Source: Gammaproteobacteria bacterium
Lineage (GTDB): Bacteria; Pseudomonadota; Gammaproteobacteria; Thiotrichales; Thiotrichaceae
Length of the DNA stretch: 35,135 bases
Reading direction: 5' to 3'
NCBI GenBank assembly: GCA_018822845.1
Contig: JAHJJD010000027.1
Coordinates: 1-35,135, forward strand
Below the pieces are notes generated by a model. It worked only from the letters and a program-made list of their open reading frames with translations. It ran no database searches and was not told where the DNA came from. A program made the translations under genes and the position numbers. Shown here piece by piece: positions 7,174 to 15,362 of this stretch (positions are counted from its first letter, which is position 1; every line of letters starts with the position of its first letter).

Positions 7174-8894
7174 TGACCGTGAGCATTGCCCCCAAGCCCT
7201 TGAACGAAGTGGCACCGAACGCTTCTGCGCTCGAACGCATCAAGGATCGCAGCAACTACCTGCGTGGCAATCTGCTGGAGGAATTCCACAATCCGCTCAC
7301 TGGCACGATCAACGAAGACCATGTGCAACTGCTGAAATTCCACGGTTCCTACATGCAGGATGACCGCGATGTGCGCCTGCAACGTCAGCAAAAGAAACTG
7401 GAACCGGCCTATTCCTGCATGATCCGCCTGCGCGTGCCGGGTGGCGACCTGAGCGCCGAACAGTGGGTGAAACTGGATGACATCAGCAACCAGTATGGCA
7501 ACGGCACCTCACGCATTACCACCCGACAGGCGTTGCAGTTCCACGGCGTCATCAAGTTTGACCTGAAAAACACCATCAAGGCGATGGATGCAGCCCTGCT
7601 CGACAGCATTGCCGGGTGCGGCGACGTCAACCGCAACGTGATGTGTACGCCCGACCCCACGCTGTCGGTTTTCCATGCGCAAGTGTTTCCGTGGGCGCAA
7701 ATGATCAGCGAGCACCTGCTGCCGCGTTCACGTGCCTACCACGAAATCTGGCTGGATGAAGAGCAGGGCAAAACCCTGGTCGCAGGCGGCGAAGCGGAAG
7801 AAGTCGAACCGCTGTACGGCAAGCATTACCTGCCGCGCAAGTTCAAGATTGCCATTGCGATTCCACCGTTCAACGACATGGATGTGTACGCCAACGACAT
7901 CGGGCTGATTGCGCTTGAGGAAAACGGCCAACTGGCGGGTTTCAACGTTGCTATCGGCGGTGGTCTGGGCTTCACCTTCGGGCGTGACGACACCTACCCG
8001 CGTCTGGCGACCACCATTGGTTTCTGTACGCCGCAACAGGTGCTGGACGTGTGCCATCACATCGTTGCCATCCAGCGTGATTACGGCAACCGGCAGGATC
8101 GCAAGCTGTCGCGCTTCAAGTACACCATCGACCGTTTCGGGCTGGACTGGTTCAAGCAGGAGCTGAATACCCGTCTGGGCTTTGCGCTGGGTAAGCTGCG
8201 CCCGTTCGGGTTTGAAACCACAGGCGACCGTTTCGGCTGGCGTTCCACCACCGATGGTTTGTGGCATCTGGGCTTGCGGCTGGAATACGGGCGGGTGCTG
8301 GATAACGGCACTCACCGCCTGAAAACGGCGCTGCGGGCAATTGCCGAACAGCAGCTGAGCGGTTTCCGCATGACCGGCAACCAGAACCTGATCCTGACCG
8401 GCGTGCGTGAAGACGACATTGACGAGGTGGAAGGCATCCTGCAAGCCTATGGTTACGCGCCTGATGCCAGCCATTTGTCCGGCTTGCGGCGCAATTCCAT
8501 TGCTTGCGTGGCACTCAACACCTGCCCGCAAGCGATGGCGGAAGCGGAACGTTACCTGCCCACCCTGATCAGCAAGCTGGAAGTGTCGCTGGACAAACAC
8601 GGCTTGCGTCATGAGGAAATCAAGATCCGCATGACCGGCTGCCCCAACGGTTGCGGGCGTTCCGTGCTGGGCGAAATCGGCCTGATCGGCAAGTCGCCGG
8701 GGCGTTACAACCTGTATCTGGGCGCAAGCTTCAACGGCGACCGTTTGAATACGCTGTACCGCGAAAACCTGGATGAGGCAGCCATCCTGGGCAATCTGGA
8801 TGAGCTGTTTGCAGCGTATGCCACGCAGAGGCGCGATGCGGAAGCCTTCGGTGACTTCGTGATTCGCAAGGCTTACGTCTCTGCCAAGCCATAA
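7173..8894 (+). CDS. cysI: Sulfite reductase hemoprotein (beta subunit type)
   Basis: 573 residues, the length of E. coli CysI. It carries out the six-electron reduction of sulfite to sulfide. Two ferredoxin-like half domains and two NIR_SIR cores can be followed (SRITTRQALQFHG; IGGGLGFTFGRDDTYPR). Cys445 and Cys451 (CVALNTC) with Cys490 and Cys494 (CPNGC) are the four ligands of the [4Fe-4S] cluster bridged to siroheme. The start codon overlaps the cysH stop. No cysJ flavoprotein follows, so the electron donor (ferredoxin or an unlinked CysJ) is unknown from this window. Transcription probably ends in the large inverted repeat just downstream. Confidence 0.93.
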   Translation: MTVSIAPKPLNEVAPNASALERIKDRSNYLRGNLLEEFHNPLTGTINEDHVQLLKFHGSYMQDDRDVRLQRQQKKLEPAYSCMIRLRVPGGDLSAEQWVKLDDISNQYGNGTSRITTRQALQFHGVIKFDLKNTIKAMDAALLDSIAGCGDVNRNVMCTPDPTLSVFHAQVFPWAQMISEHLLPRSRAYHEIWLDEEQGKTLVAGGEAEEVEPLYGKHYLPRKFKIAIAIPPFNDMDVYANDIGLIALEENGQLAGFNVAIGGGLGFTFGRDDTYPRLATTIGFCTPQQVLDVCHHIVAIQRDYGNRQDRKLSRFKYTIDRFGLDWFKQELNTRLGFALGKLRPFGFETTGDRFGWRSTTDGLWHLGLRLEYGRVLDNGTHRLKTALRAIAEQQLSGFRMTGNQNLILTGVREDDIDEVEGILQAYGYAPDASHLSGLRRNSIACVALNTCPQAMAEAERYLPTLISKLEVSLDKHGLRHEEIKIRMTGCPNGCGRSVLGEIGLIGKSPGRYNLYLGASFNGDRLNTLYRENLDEAAILGNLDELFAAYATQRRDAEAFGDFVIRKAYVSAKP

Positions 8895-8918
8895 AATTTT
8901 AAATTCCCTCACTCCGAA

Positions 8919-9030
8919 CCTCCCCCCATCCTAACCTTCCCCCGCAAGGGGGGAAGGAACAAGAGGCACTCGCTTCTTCCTTCTTGCTCCCTTCACCCCT
9001 TGCGGGGGAAGGGGTGGGGATGGGGGGAGG
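8919..9030. repeat. Large GC-rich imperfect inverted repeat between convergent genes
   Basis: The left arm (8919-8963) begins CCTCCCCCCATCC and contains CCCCCGCAAGGGG. The right arm (8983-9030) is its near reverse complement and ends GGATGGGGGGAGG, with a ~19-base loop. Its position between the convergent cysI and 9068-9622 genes suits a bidirectional terminator, although no T-tract is evident. Its style matches other C/G-rich intergenic palindromes here (15234-15362, 34030-34085), suggesting a mobile repeat family. Confidence 0.6.
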
Positions 9031-9067
9031 CGGCGGCGGACAGAGGTATGGTTTTTCGGGGAATCCC

Positions 9068-9622
9068 CTAAAGCACATCCAGCAGCTTCGCCTGCAAATC
9101 CTTGCCCTGTTTTTGCCCTTGCCGGGTATTGGCAATCGCCTCATGCCACTGGTCAAACAGGGCGCGTAGCTCTTCATGGGTCTGGCAATGGTCAATATTT
9201 CGCACCAGCGTGGTTGCTCCATACGGCCCTTTGAAAGCGTTCAGGGTATTGGTCATGAAGTTTTTTGCCATGTTGAATTTGGCGGGGTCAAAGGTGGCGG
9301 GCAATTCACGGAAGATAGTGCTTGTTACGCCAGAAACGGGGTCGGCAACCGGGGAAGGGGCGTTGTTTGTCAGCACCGCTGGTGCGGGATGTGCGGCTGG
9401 GCTTGCTGCCATCCCGACCGGAGTGATATAGCCACCCGACTCCAGCATGGCCAGGATATTGTCTAGTTCAGCACTCACGCGCGGCAAGATTTTAAAATCT
9501 TCCTCGGTACGCTTGCCGTCAACATAAATAAGCACAGAGCGCTCCAGCCGGGATAGGCCATGTGCTTTGGTTTCAACTTCCTCAATGCCTTTGGGGGTTT
9601 TGGCAAAGATCGCTGTTGTCAT
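9068..9622 (-). CDS. Hypothetical protein, 184 aa
   Basis: I do not recognise a named family. Residues ~20-70 (GLSRLERSVLIYVDGKRTEE...LDNILAMLESGGYI) look like a small helical/winged-helix segment seen in uncharacterised proteobacterial proteins. A proline/alanine-rich linker (~70-105) leads to a helical C-terminal domain (FNMAKNFMTNTLNAF, HEELRALFDQWHEAIAN). A good ribosome site (GAGGAG) precedes the ATG at 9622. No signal peptide or membrane segment. It lies between the cysHI and cysDN operons and is divergent from cysD; a link to sulfur metabolism is positional only. Codon use resembles its neighbours, so it is probably a real gene. Confidence 0.7.
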   Translation of the reverse strand: MTTAIFAKTPKGIEEVETKAHGLSRLERSVLIYVDGKRTEEDFKILPRVSAELDNILAMLESGGYITPVGMAASPAAHPAPAVLTNNAPSPVADPVSGVTSTIFRELPATFDPAKFNMAKNFMTNTLNAFKGPYGATTLVRNIDHCQTHEELRALFDQWHEAIANTRQGQKQGKDLQAKLLDVL

Positions 9623-9682
9623 TATTTACTCCTCACTCTACAAGCACGGAATTTATGTAATTGTTGGTTCTAATCTCTTTTC

Positions 9683-9749
9683 AAGATATGAGCATCTTAT
9701 TATATCGTTTTTTTAACTTAGTGAATTCACGGATACTGCGCTGTATCAA
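9683..9749 (+). promoter_or_regulatory. cysD promoter block, twin of the cysH promoter
   Basis: Ungapped match to 6352-6418: AAGATAT, ATTATATCG plus T-run, GGATACTGC and ATCAA all fall at the same offsets. GATACT (9732-9737) would be the -10, with a T-run at the -35 position. Conserved sequence outside any coding region before two pathway-related operons indicates a shared regulator, CysB being the obvious candidate in gammaproteobacteria. Confidence 0.6.
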
Positions 9750-9770
9750 GATTACCCAGGATACAACCAC

Positions 9771-10697
9771 ATGTTGTTCACGACACTCAAACCGAAGCAG
9801 CGGCTGCTCAGTCACCTCGATTGGCTGGAAGCCGAAGCTATCCATATCCTACGCGAAGTTGCCGGGCAATGCAGCAATCCAGCGCTGTTGTTTTCCGGTG
9901 GCAAAGACTCCATCTGCTTGCTGCGGCTGGCGGAAAAAGCGTTCCGCCCCGGACGCTTTCCTTTCCCTTTGCTGCACATCGACACCGGCCACAATTACCC
10001 CGAAGTCATCGAATTCCGCGACCGCAAAGCCGCTGAACTGGGCGAGCGCCTGATCGTGCGTTCGCTGGAAGATTCCATGCAGCGCGGCACGGTAGTGCTC
10101 AAGCACGCGGATGAATCGCGCAACAAGCACCAGTCCGTCACCCTGCTGGAAGCGATTGAGGAACACGGTTTCGATGCCTGCATCGGTGGCGCACGCCGCG
10201 ACGAGGAAAAGGCGCGGGCCAAGGAACGTATCATGAGTTTCCGCGACGAATTCGGTCAGTGGGACCCGAAAAACCAGCGCCCGGAACTGTGGAACCTGTA
10301 CAACGCGCGCAGCCACAAGGGTGAAAACATCCGCGCCTTCCCGATTTCCAACTGGACTGAACTGGATGTATGGCAATACATCGAGCGCGAAGGGCTGGAA
10401 TTGCCCGGCATTTACTTTGCCCACCAACGTCCGGTGGTGTTGCGCCAGGGTTCCATCGTGCCGGTCACTGACATCACCCCGGCCAAAGCGGGTGAGGAAA
10501 TCATCGACTTGCAAGTGCGTTTCCGCACTGTTGGCGACATTACCTGCACCGCACCGGTCGAGTCCGACGCCGATACGATCGAAAAGATCATTGCCGAAAC
10601 CGCGACCACCACCATTACCGAACGCGGCGCTACCCGGCTGGACGATCAGGCCAGCGAGGCGGCCATGGAGCAACGCAAGAAAGAGGGCTATTTCTGA
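9771..10697 (+). CDS. cysD: Sulfate adenylyltransferase subunit 2
   Basis: 308 residues, the normal length. With CysN it makes adenylylsulfate from ATP and sulfate. The PP-loop motif SGGKDS is at residues 42-47; IDTGHNYPEVIEFRD, GGARRDEEKARAKERI and the tail TERGATRLDD are characteristic of CysD. The start at 9771 follows AGG with ~11 bp spacing and gives the typical N-terminus (LKQRLLSHLDWLEAEAIHILRE-like). The stop overlaps the cysN ATG (TGATG). Its product APS feeds the APS-type CysH encoded upstream, so no APS kinase is required. Confidence 0.94.
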   Translation: MLFTTLKPKQRLLSHLDWLEAEAIHILREVAGQCSNPALLFSGGKDSICLLRLAEKAFRPGRFPFPLLHIDTGHNYPEVIEFRDRKAAELGERLIVRSLEDSMQRGTVVLKHADESRNKHQSVTLLEAIEEHGFDACIGGARRDEEKARAKERIMSFRDEFGQWDPKNQRPELWNLYNARSHKGENIRAFPISNWTELDVWQYIEREGLELPGIYFAHQRPVVLRQGSIVPVTDITPAKAGEEIIDLQVRFRTVGDITCTAPVESDADTIEKIIAETATTTITERGATRLDDQASEAAMEQRKKEGYF

Positions 10698-11977
10698 TGA
10701 CACATTTCATTGAAGACCACGGCCTGTTGCGCCTGCTGACTTGTGGCAGCGTGGATGACGGCAAGAGTACCCTGATCGGGCGGCTGTTGTTCGATTCCAA
10801 GTCAATTCTGGCCGATACCCTGCATGCGATTGAAAAGACCTCGCAGAAACGCGGCATGCAGGATGTTGATCTTTCCCTGCTGACCGACGGTTTGCAGGCC
10901 GAGCGTGAGCAGGGCATCACCATCGACGTGGCTTACCGCTATTTCTCCACCGGCACGCGCAAGTTCATCATTGCCGATGCACCGGGGCATGAGCAGTACA
11001 CCCGCAACATGGTGACGGCGGCTTCCACCGCCAATCTGGCCATCATTCTGGTGGATGCGCGCAAAGGGGTGCTGACCCAGACCCGGCGGCATTCTCATCT
11101 GGCGCATCTGGTGGGTATTCCCCATTTGCTGGTGGCGGTCAACAAGATGGATCTGGTGGATTACAGCCAGCAGCGTTTCGAGGAAATCAAACGGGCGTAT
11201 CTGGATTTTGCCGAACAACTGGGTATCCGTGATGTGCGTTTCATTCCCTTGTCTGCGCTGAAAGGCGACATGGTGGTGGAGCGTGGCGACAGGCTGGGCT
11301 GGTATCAGGGGCCGACCTTGATGAATATTCTGGAAACTGCGCCGGGGGTGGAGGGCCGACTCACGCAGCCATTCCGTTTTCCGGTGCAGTATGTGTGCCG
11401 CCCGCAGGATTCCAGCAATCCTGAGCTGCATGATTACCGTGGCTTCATGGGGAGGGTGGAATCCGGCGCAATTGCCGTGGGTGATGCCGTTACCATCCTG
11501 CCTTCCGGTTTGGGCAGTACCGTCAAGGCGATTGAGCTGGGTGGCGAAGCGCTGCACGAGGCAGTGACGGAACAGTCGGTCACGCTATTGCTGGCTGACG
11601 AAATCGACATTTCACGCGGCGACATGATCGTGAAATCCAGCGAATTGCCCACCCAGACCAAACGGCTGGATGCCACCGTGTGCTGGCTGGCGGAAACCCC
11701 GCTGGATCGTGCCCGCACTTACCTGATCCGCCACACCACCCGCGACACCAGGGCGAAAGTGGCTGAGATTGCCTGGAGGGTGGATGTGAACAGTCTGGAG
11801 AAACAAGCCGTGAACCAGTTGGCGATGAATGATATTGCCCGCGTTGCTTTCAAATTGGCGCAACCCTTATTGACTGACCCATATGCCCACAACCGTGGTA
11901 CAGGTGCCTTCATCGTGATTGATGAAAGCACCAACAATACGGTGGGAGCAGGGATGATTGCGGCGACAGGTGCGTGA
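10697..11977 (+). CDS. cysN: Sulfate adenylyltransferase subunit 1 (GTPase)
   Basis: 426 residues. An EF-Tu-like GTPase whose GTP hydrolysis drives APS formation by CysD. G1 is GSVDDGKST (17-25), G3 DAPGH (94-98) and G4 NKMD (149-152). Two beta-barrel domains follow. It ends without the C-terminal APS kinase (CysC) domain found in NodQ/CysNC fusions, which agrees with the APS-reductase route. Translationally coupled to cysD. Only 15 bp separate its stop from the convergent cvfB-like gene. Confidence 0.93.
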   Translation: MTHFIEDHGLLRLLTCGSVDDGKSTLIGRLLFDSKSILADTLHAIEKTSQKRGMQDVDLSLLTDGLQAEREQGITIDVAYRYFSTGTRKFIIADAPGHEQYTRNMVTAASTANLAIILVDARKGVLTQTRRHSHLAHLVGIPHLLVAVNKMDLVDYSQQRFEEIKRAYLDFAEQLGIRDVRFIPLSALKGDMVVERGDRLGWYQGPTLMNILETAPGVEGRLTQPFRFPVQYVCRPQDSSNPELHDYRGFMGRVESGAIAVGDAVTILPSGLGSTVKAIELGGEALHEAVTEQSVTLLLADEIDISRGDMIVKSSELPTQTKRLDATVCWLAETPLDRARTYLIRHTTRDTRAKVAEIAWRVDVNSLEKQAVNQLAMNDIARVAFKLAQPLLTDPYAHNRGTGAFIVIDESTNNTVGAGMIAATGA

Positions 11978-11992
11978 TAAGTGCAGGGCGTG

Positions 11993-12832
11993 TTAGCCAG
12001 ACTCGACCAAACGGATGAGGTCTTTCCCCATCACAATCTTTTGCTGCTTGTACAGCAAGCCGATGGCGCGTTTGAAATGCGCCTTGCTCACCTGAAACTC
12101 GCGGTAAATGTCTTCTGGTGAGCTTTTGTCGGTGAAGGTGGAACTGCCACCGCGTGCGTGCAGATGGTCGAGGATTTTCTGTGCTACTGCGTCTTGCACC
12201 ACCGGGCTGGGCAGTTGCAGCATCAGGTCAATTTTCTGGTCGGGGCGGATGGCCTTGATGTAACCCTGCACCCGTTGGCCGATGTGCAACGGCTGGAAGA
12301 CTTCATTGGCATACAGCAAACCGAGGTGTGTGCCGTTGATCACCGCTTTGAAACCCAGTTCGGTGCGCTCGTAAATCATTAACTCCACCGCCTGACGCGG
12401 GGTGAAGCTGCTACCGAATTCATTGAGGAACAACTCCAGCCGTGAGGAGCCGACAATGGTTTCGGTTTTGTCATCGACGTAAACGCAGACCACATACGCT
12501 TGGCCTTCCTGCATGGGGATGGCTTGTTCCCTGCGCGGAACCAGCAAATCCTTGGGCAGGCCCCAATCCAGAAATGCGCCAAAGCGGTTGACTGAAACCA
12601 CTTTCAGGCAGGCAACCTCGCCGACTTTGGCCAGGGGGGTCTCGGTGGTGGCAATCAGGCGGTCTTCCGAGTCCAGATAAACGAACACCTTCAGCCAGCT
12701 ATCGGGTTGGCAGTCCTTGGGTACGTAACGTTTGGGCAGCAGAATTTCGCCGTAATTTGCGCCATCCAGATAGACCCCGAAGCTGGTGGTTTTGGTGACG
12801 CGCAGCAGGTTGTAGCGACCGAGTTTTGACAT
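11993..12832 (-). CDS. S1 RNA-binding domain protein, CvfB/YitL family
   Basis: About 279 residues from ATG 12832 (MSKLGRYNLLRV). The frame stays open upstream but the family N-terminus and an AGGGA ribosome site support 12832. Tandem S1-like OB folds can be followed (TSFGVYLDGANYGEILLPKRY; VNRFGAFLDWGLPKDLLVP; GHVQGYIKAIRPD-like segment), ending in a winged-helix region (SPEDIYREFQVSKAHFKRAIGLLYKQQKI). This matches CvfB/YitL RNA-binding proteins, whose cellular target is poorly defined. It is divergent from the downstream permease and convergent with cysN. Confidence 0.85.
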   Translation of the reverse strand: MSKLGRYNLLRVTKTTSFGVYLDGANYGEILLPKRYVPKDCQPDSWLKVFVYLDSEDRLIATTETPLAKVGEVACLKVVSVNRFGAFLDWGLPKDLLVPRREQAIPMQEGQAYVVCVYVDDKTETIVGSSRLELFLNEFGSSFTPRQAVELMIYERTELGFKAVINGTHLGLLYANEVFQPLHIGQRVQGYIKAIRPDQKIDLMLQLPSPVVQDAVAQKILDHLHARGGSSTFTDKSSPEDIYREFQVSKAHFKRAIGLLYKQQKIVMGKDLIRLVESG

Positions 12833-13020
12833 GATGTTCTTTTCCCTGTGTGTTCTGGCGATTATCGCACGCGCACTACAGTTGCGCATGCATATGATCA
12901 GCGGCCCGTGAGCGGGTTTGTCTTGATTAGGGGGAATTTTGAATATTGCAGCATTGAAATCAGAATAAGCATTACTGCTTCCAAAGGGCAGCGATGGCGG
13001 TGTAACCAAGGAGGCCGCAG

Positions 13021-14787
13021 ATGGGTTGGGAAGGTATTTTGTCCACGCTGCTGGTGGTGGGCGTGTTGGGCTTTCTGGCCTTGTCCAGGATTACGCCCGA
13101 CCTGATTCTGATGGCGGCGCTGGTCATCCTGCTGGTTAGCGGGGTGGTTACGCCGGAAGTTGCTTTCGCCGGGTTTGGCAATACCGGCCTGATGACGATT
13201 GCGGCCTTGTATATCGTGGCAGCAGGCTTACGCGAAACGGGGGCGATCCAGTGCATTACACGCCGTTTGCTGGGGCAGCCGTCGACGGTGCGCGGGGCGC
13301 AATTCCGCATGTTGCTGCCGACTGCCGGTTTGAGTGCATTCCTGAATAATACCACAGTGGTGGCGATGCTGATCCCGGCCATTCAGGAATGGTGCCAGCG
13401 GCTCAAGCTGCCGCCTTCCAAGTTGCTGATGCCACTGAGTTTTGCTGCGATTATGGGCGGCACTTGCACCCTGATTGGCACCAGCACCAATCTGGTGGTC
13501 AATGGCTTGTTGCAAAAGAATGGCTACCCCTCGCTGGGCATGTTTGAGATTACCCCTGTCGGGCTGTTACTGGTGCTGGTGGCGGGTGCTTTCCTGCTGC
13601 TGGTCGGCAGTCGCCTGCTGCCAGACCGTGGTGGCGTGGATGAGGGGCTGGAAAGCCTGCGTGAATACCGGGTCGATATGCTGGTGGATGGCCCGACCCT
13701 GGCCGGGCAGCCGCTGTCAGCGGCGGGTTTGCTGAATCTGGGCTATGGTTATTTGCGGGAAGTGACCCGTGAAAGTGTGGTTATTTATCACCCTGCGCCT
13801 GATTTCGTGCTGCAACAGGACGATCGTCTGTCGTTTGTCGGTGCGCCGCGTTGTGCCCATGAGCTGCGCAGCATCCAGGGGCTGAAGCCAGCCAACGAAG
13901 ACATCCAGTGGCTGGATATTGTGCATTTCCGTCGCCGTCTGGTGGAGGCGGTGATTGGCCCGGATTTCCCGTTTCTGGGCATGACGCTGGAAGAATGCGA
14001 TTTTCTCGGTTCCTATCAGGCGGTGGTGCTGTCAGTGTCGCGCGGCAATGAAAGCAACCTGCCAGACCGGGGCCTGGGGGCACGCTTGCAAGTGGGCGAT
14101 ACCTTACTGATGGAAGCAGGCAAGGAGTTCGCCAACCAGTACCGTTTTCGCAAGGACTTTCTGCTGGTCAGCGCACTGGAAGATTCCAGCCCGCCCAATT
14201 TCCAGAAAACGCAACTGGCGCTGGGCATACTGGCGGCGATGGTGCTGCTGAGCGCGTTCGAGATCGTGCCGATCCTGCAAGCGGCGTGGCTGGCGGCGGG
14301 GGTCATGCTGATCACTGGCTGCATGAATGCGGGTCTGGCAAGGCGTTCCATCGACTTCTCGGTGCTGACTGTGATCGGCGCATCGTTTGCACTGGGGGAG
14401 GCAATGAGTTCCAGCGGGGCGGCGAAGTTTCTGGCGGAACTGCTGATGTTCGGCGGGCAATTGACGCCAGTGCTGGCTTTGGTGGTGGTCTACGCCATGA
14501 CGGTCATGTTTACCGAATTCATCACCAACAATGCGGCGGCGGTGCTGATGTACCCGATAGCGGCTGCTGTGGCGGAACAGTTGGGGGTGAATTTCATGCC
14601 GTTCGCCATCGCCATCATGTATGCGGCTTCCGCCAGTTTCATCACACCGATTGGCTACCAGACCAACCTGATGGTGTACGGGCCGGGTGGTTACCGGATG
14701 GTTGATTATCTGCGCTTGGGCGTGCCACTGAGCCTGCTGAGCGGATGTGTGTCGCTTCCGGTCATTTTGTGGCTTTGGCCGTTGTAA
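13021..14787 (+). CDS. SLC13/DASS-type anion permease with two TrkA-C domains (probable sulfate transporter)
   Basis: 588 residues. N-terminal membrane segments (residues ~5-200) contain the re-entrant motif NNTTVV and GTCTLIGTSTNLVVNG, diagnostic of the SLC13/CitMHS superfamily. Two soluble TrkA-C (RCK_C) domains follow (~215-375), each with a YREV/VVLSVSRG-type beta strand pattern. The C-terminal half has further membrane segments with FITNNAAAVLMYP and ITPIGYQTNLMVYGPGGY, the second pseudo-symmetric half. This architecture is shared with SLT/SAC1-like sulfate transporters. Placement after cysDN favours Na+-coupled sulfate uptake, but the substrate is inferred. A strong AAGGAGG precedes the ATG. 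Its 3' end overlaps the convergent hoxW by 26 bp. Confidence 0.85.
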   Translation: MGWEGILSTLLVVGVLGFLALSRITPDLILMAALVILLVSGVVTPEVAFAGFGNTGLMTIAALYIVAAGLRETGAIQCITRRLLGQPSTVRGAQFRMLLPTAGLSAFLNNTTVVAMLIPAIQEWCQRLKLPPSKLLMPLSFAAIMGGTCTLIGTSTNLVVNGLLQKNGYPSLGMFEITPVGLLLVLVAGAFLLLVGSRLLPDRGGVDEGLESLREYRVDMLVDGPTLAGQPLSAAGLLNLGYGYLREVTRESVVIYHPAPDFVLQQDDRLSFVGAPRCAHELRSIQGLKPANEDIQWLDIVHFRRRLVEAVIGPDFPFLGMTLEECDFLGSYQAVVLSVSRGNESNLPDRGLGARLQVGDTLLMEAGKEFANQYRFRKDFLLVSALEDSSPPNFQKTQLALGILAAMVLLSAFEIVPILQAAWLAAGVMLITGCMNAGLARRSIDFSVLTVIGASFALGEAMSSSGAAKFLAELLMFGGQLTPVLALVVVYAMTVMFTEFITNNAAAVLMYPIAAAVAEQLGVNFMPFAIAIMYAASASFITPIGYQTNLMVYGPGGYRMVDYLRLGVPLSLLSGCVSLPVILWLWPL

Positions 14788-15244
14788 ACTGGTCGGGATG
14801 TTTGCATAAGGTTTCAACCAGATGGCTGGCTGCCGCAAGGTTGCCAGCCGCCTGCCCTGTCAGGCTGTCGCCCAGCTCAAACGAATAACCGCGAATGCGT
14901 AGCAGGTAAGCAGGCGGCGCATCCCTGCCGTATACCTGCCGGAAGGCATGGAGCACGGCAGCGGGTGACATCGCGTGGCTGGTGTAGCTGCAATCCTGTT
15001 GTGCGCTGAGGTCTTCCAGCACATAAGGCTCGGCGCAACTCATATCCGCATCAATGAACAGCACGTATTCCCGCCCCACCAGGTCGGTAATGTGTTCGAC
15101 CTGTAACTGCATGTCGGTTTGGCACTCGACACCAGGCAAGCTTTGAGCTGCTATTGCCTCCAGCAACAACAGCCCCAGTGCATCATCGCCACGCCCCGGA
15201 TTGCCGTAACCAAACAGCAGGATCGGGGCAAGATTACCCCTCAC
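14762..15244 (-). CDS. hoxW: NiFe-hydrogenase maturation endopeptidase (HoxW type)
   Basis: 160 residues. It removes the C-terminal propeptide of the large subunit HoxH after nickel insertion. LFGYGNPGRGDDALG near the N-terminus includes the metal-binding acidic residue; FIDAD and TSHAMSPAAVL provide the further acidic and histidine positions of the family. The only plausible start is GTG 15244, which overlaps the hoxH stop (GTGA). Both start and stop lie inside a GC-rich repeat (15234-15362), so the first codons are repeat-derived. It is last in hoxFUYHW. No hyp genes are in the window. Confidence 0.9.
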   Translation of the reverse strand: MRGNLAPILLFGYGNPGRGDDALGLLLLEAIAAQSLPGVECQTDMQLQVEHITDLVGREYVLFIDADMSCAEPYVLEDLSAQQDCSYTSHAMSPAAVLHAFRQVYGRDAPPAYLLRIRGYSFELGDSLTGQAAGNLAAASHLVETLCKHPDQFTTAKATK

Positions 15245-15362
15245 CCCAACCCCGCACCCAGCCCCTTACAGGGTCGTCCCTCAAGGGGGGAGGGGCTAAG
15301 AGACTGTATTTCTTGTTCCCCCTCGCCCCTTGAGGGAGAGGGGGCTAGGGGGTGAGGGGTAA
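15234..15362. repeat. GC-rich inverted repeat spanning the hoxH/hoxW junction
   Basis: The ends are perfect 14-bp inverted repeats: TTACCCCTCACCCC at 15234-15247 and its complement GGGGTGAGGGGTAA at 15349-15362. Internal arms (CCCTCAAGGGGGGAGGGGCTAAG and CTCGCCCCTTGAGGGAGAGGGGCTAG, quoted as motif text only in part: CTCAAGGGGGGAGG / CCCCTTGAGGGAG) form further stems. The element is read through in frame as the last ~40 codons of hoxH and provides the hoxW start codon. Confidence 0.75.

Noticed and set aside
7728-8912. 394-codon minus-strand ORF, with similar long frames antisense to cysD and cysN
   Set aside because: Shadow frames of GC-rich cys genes with no recognisable domain.
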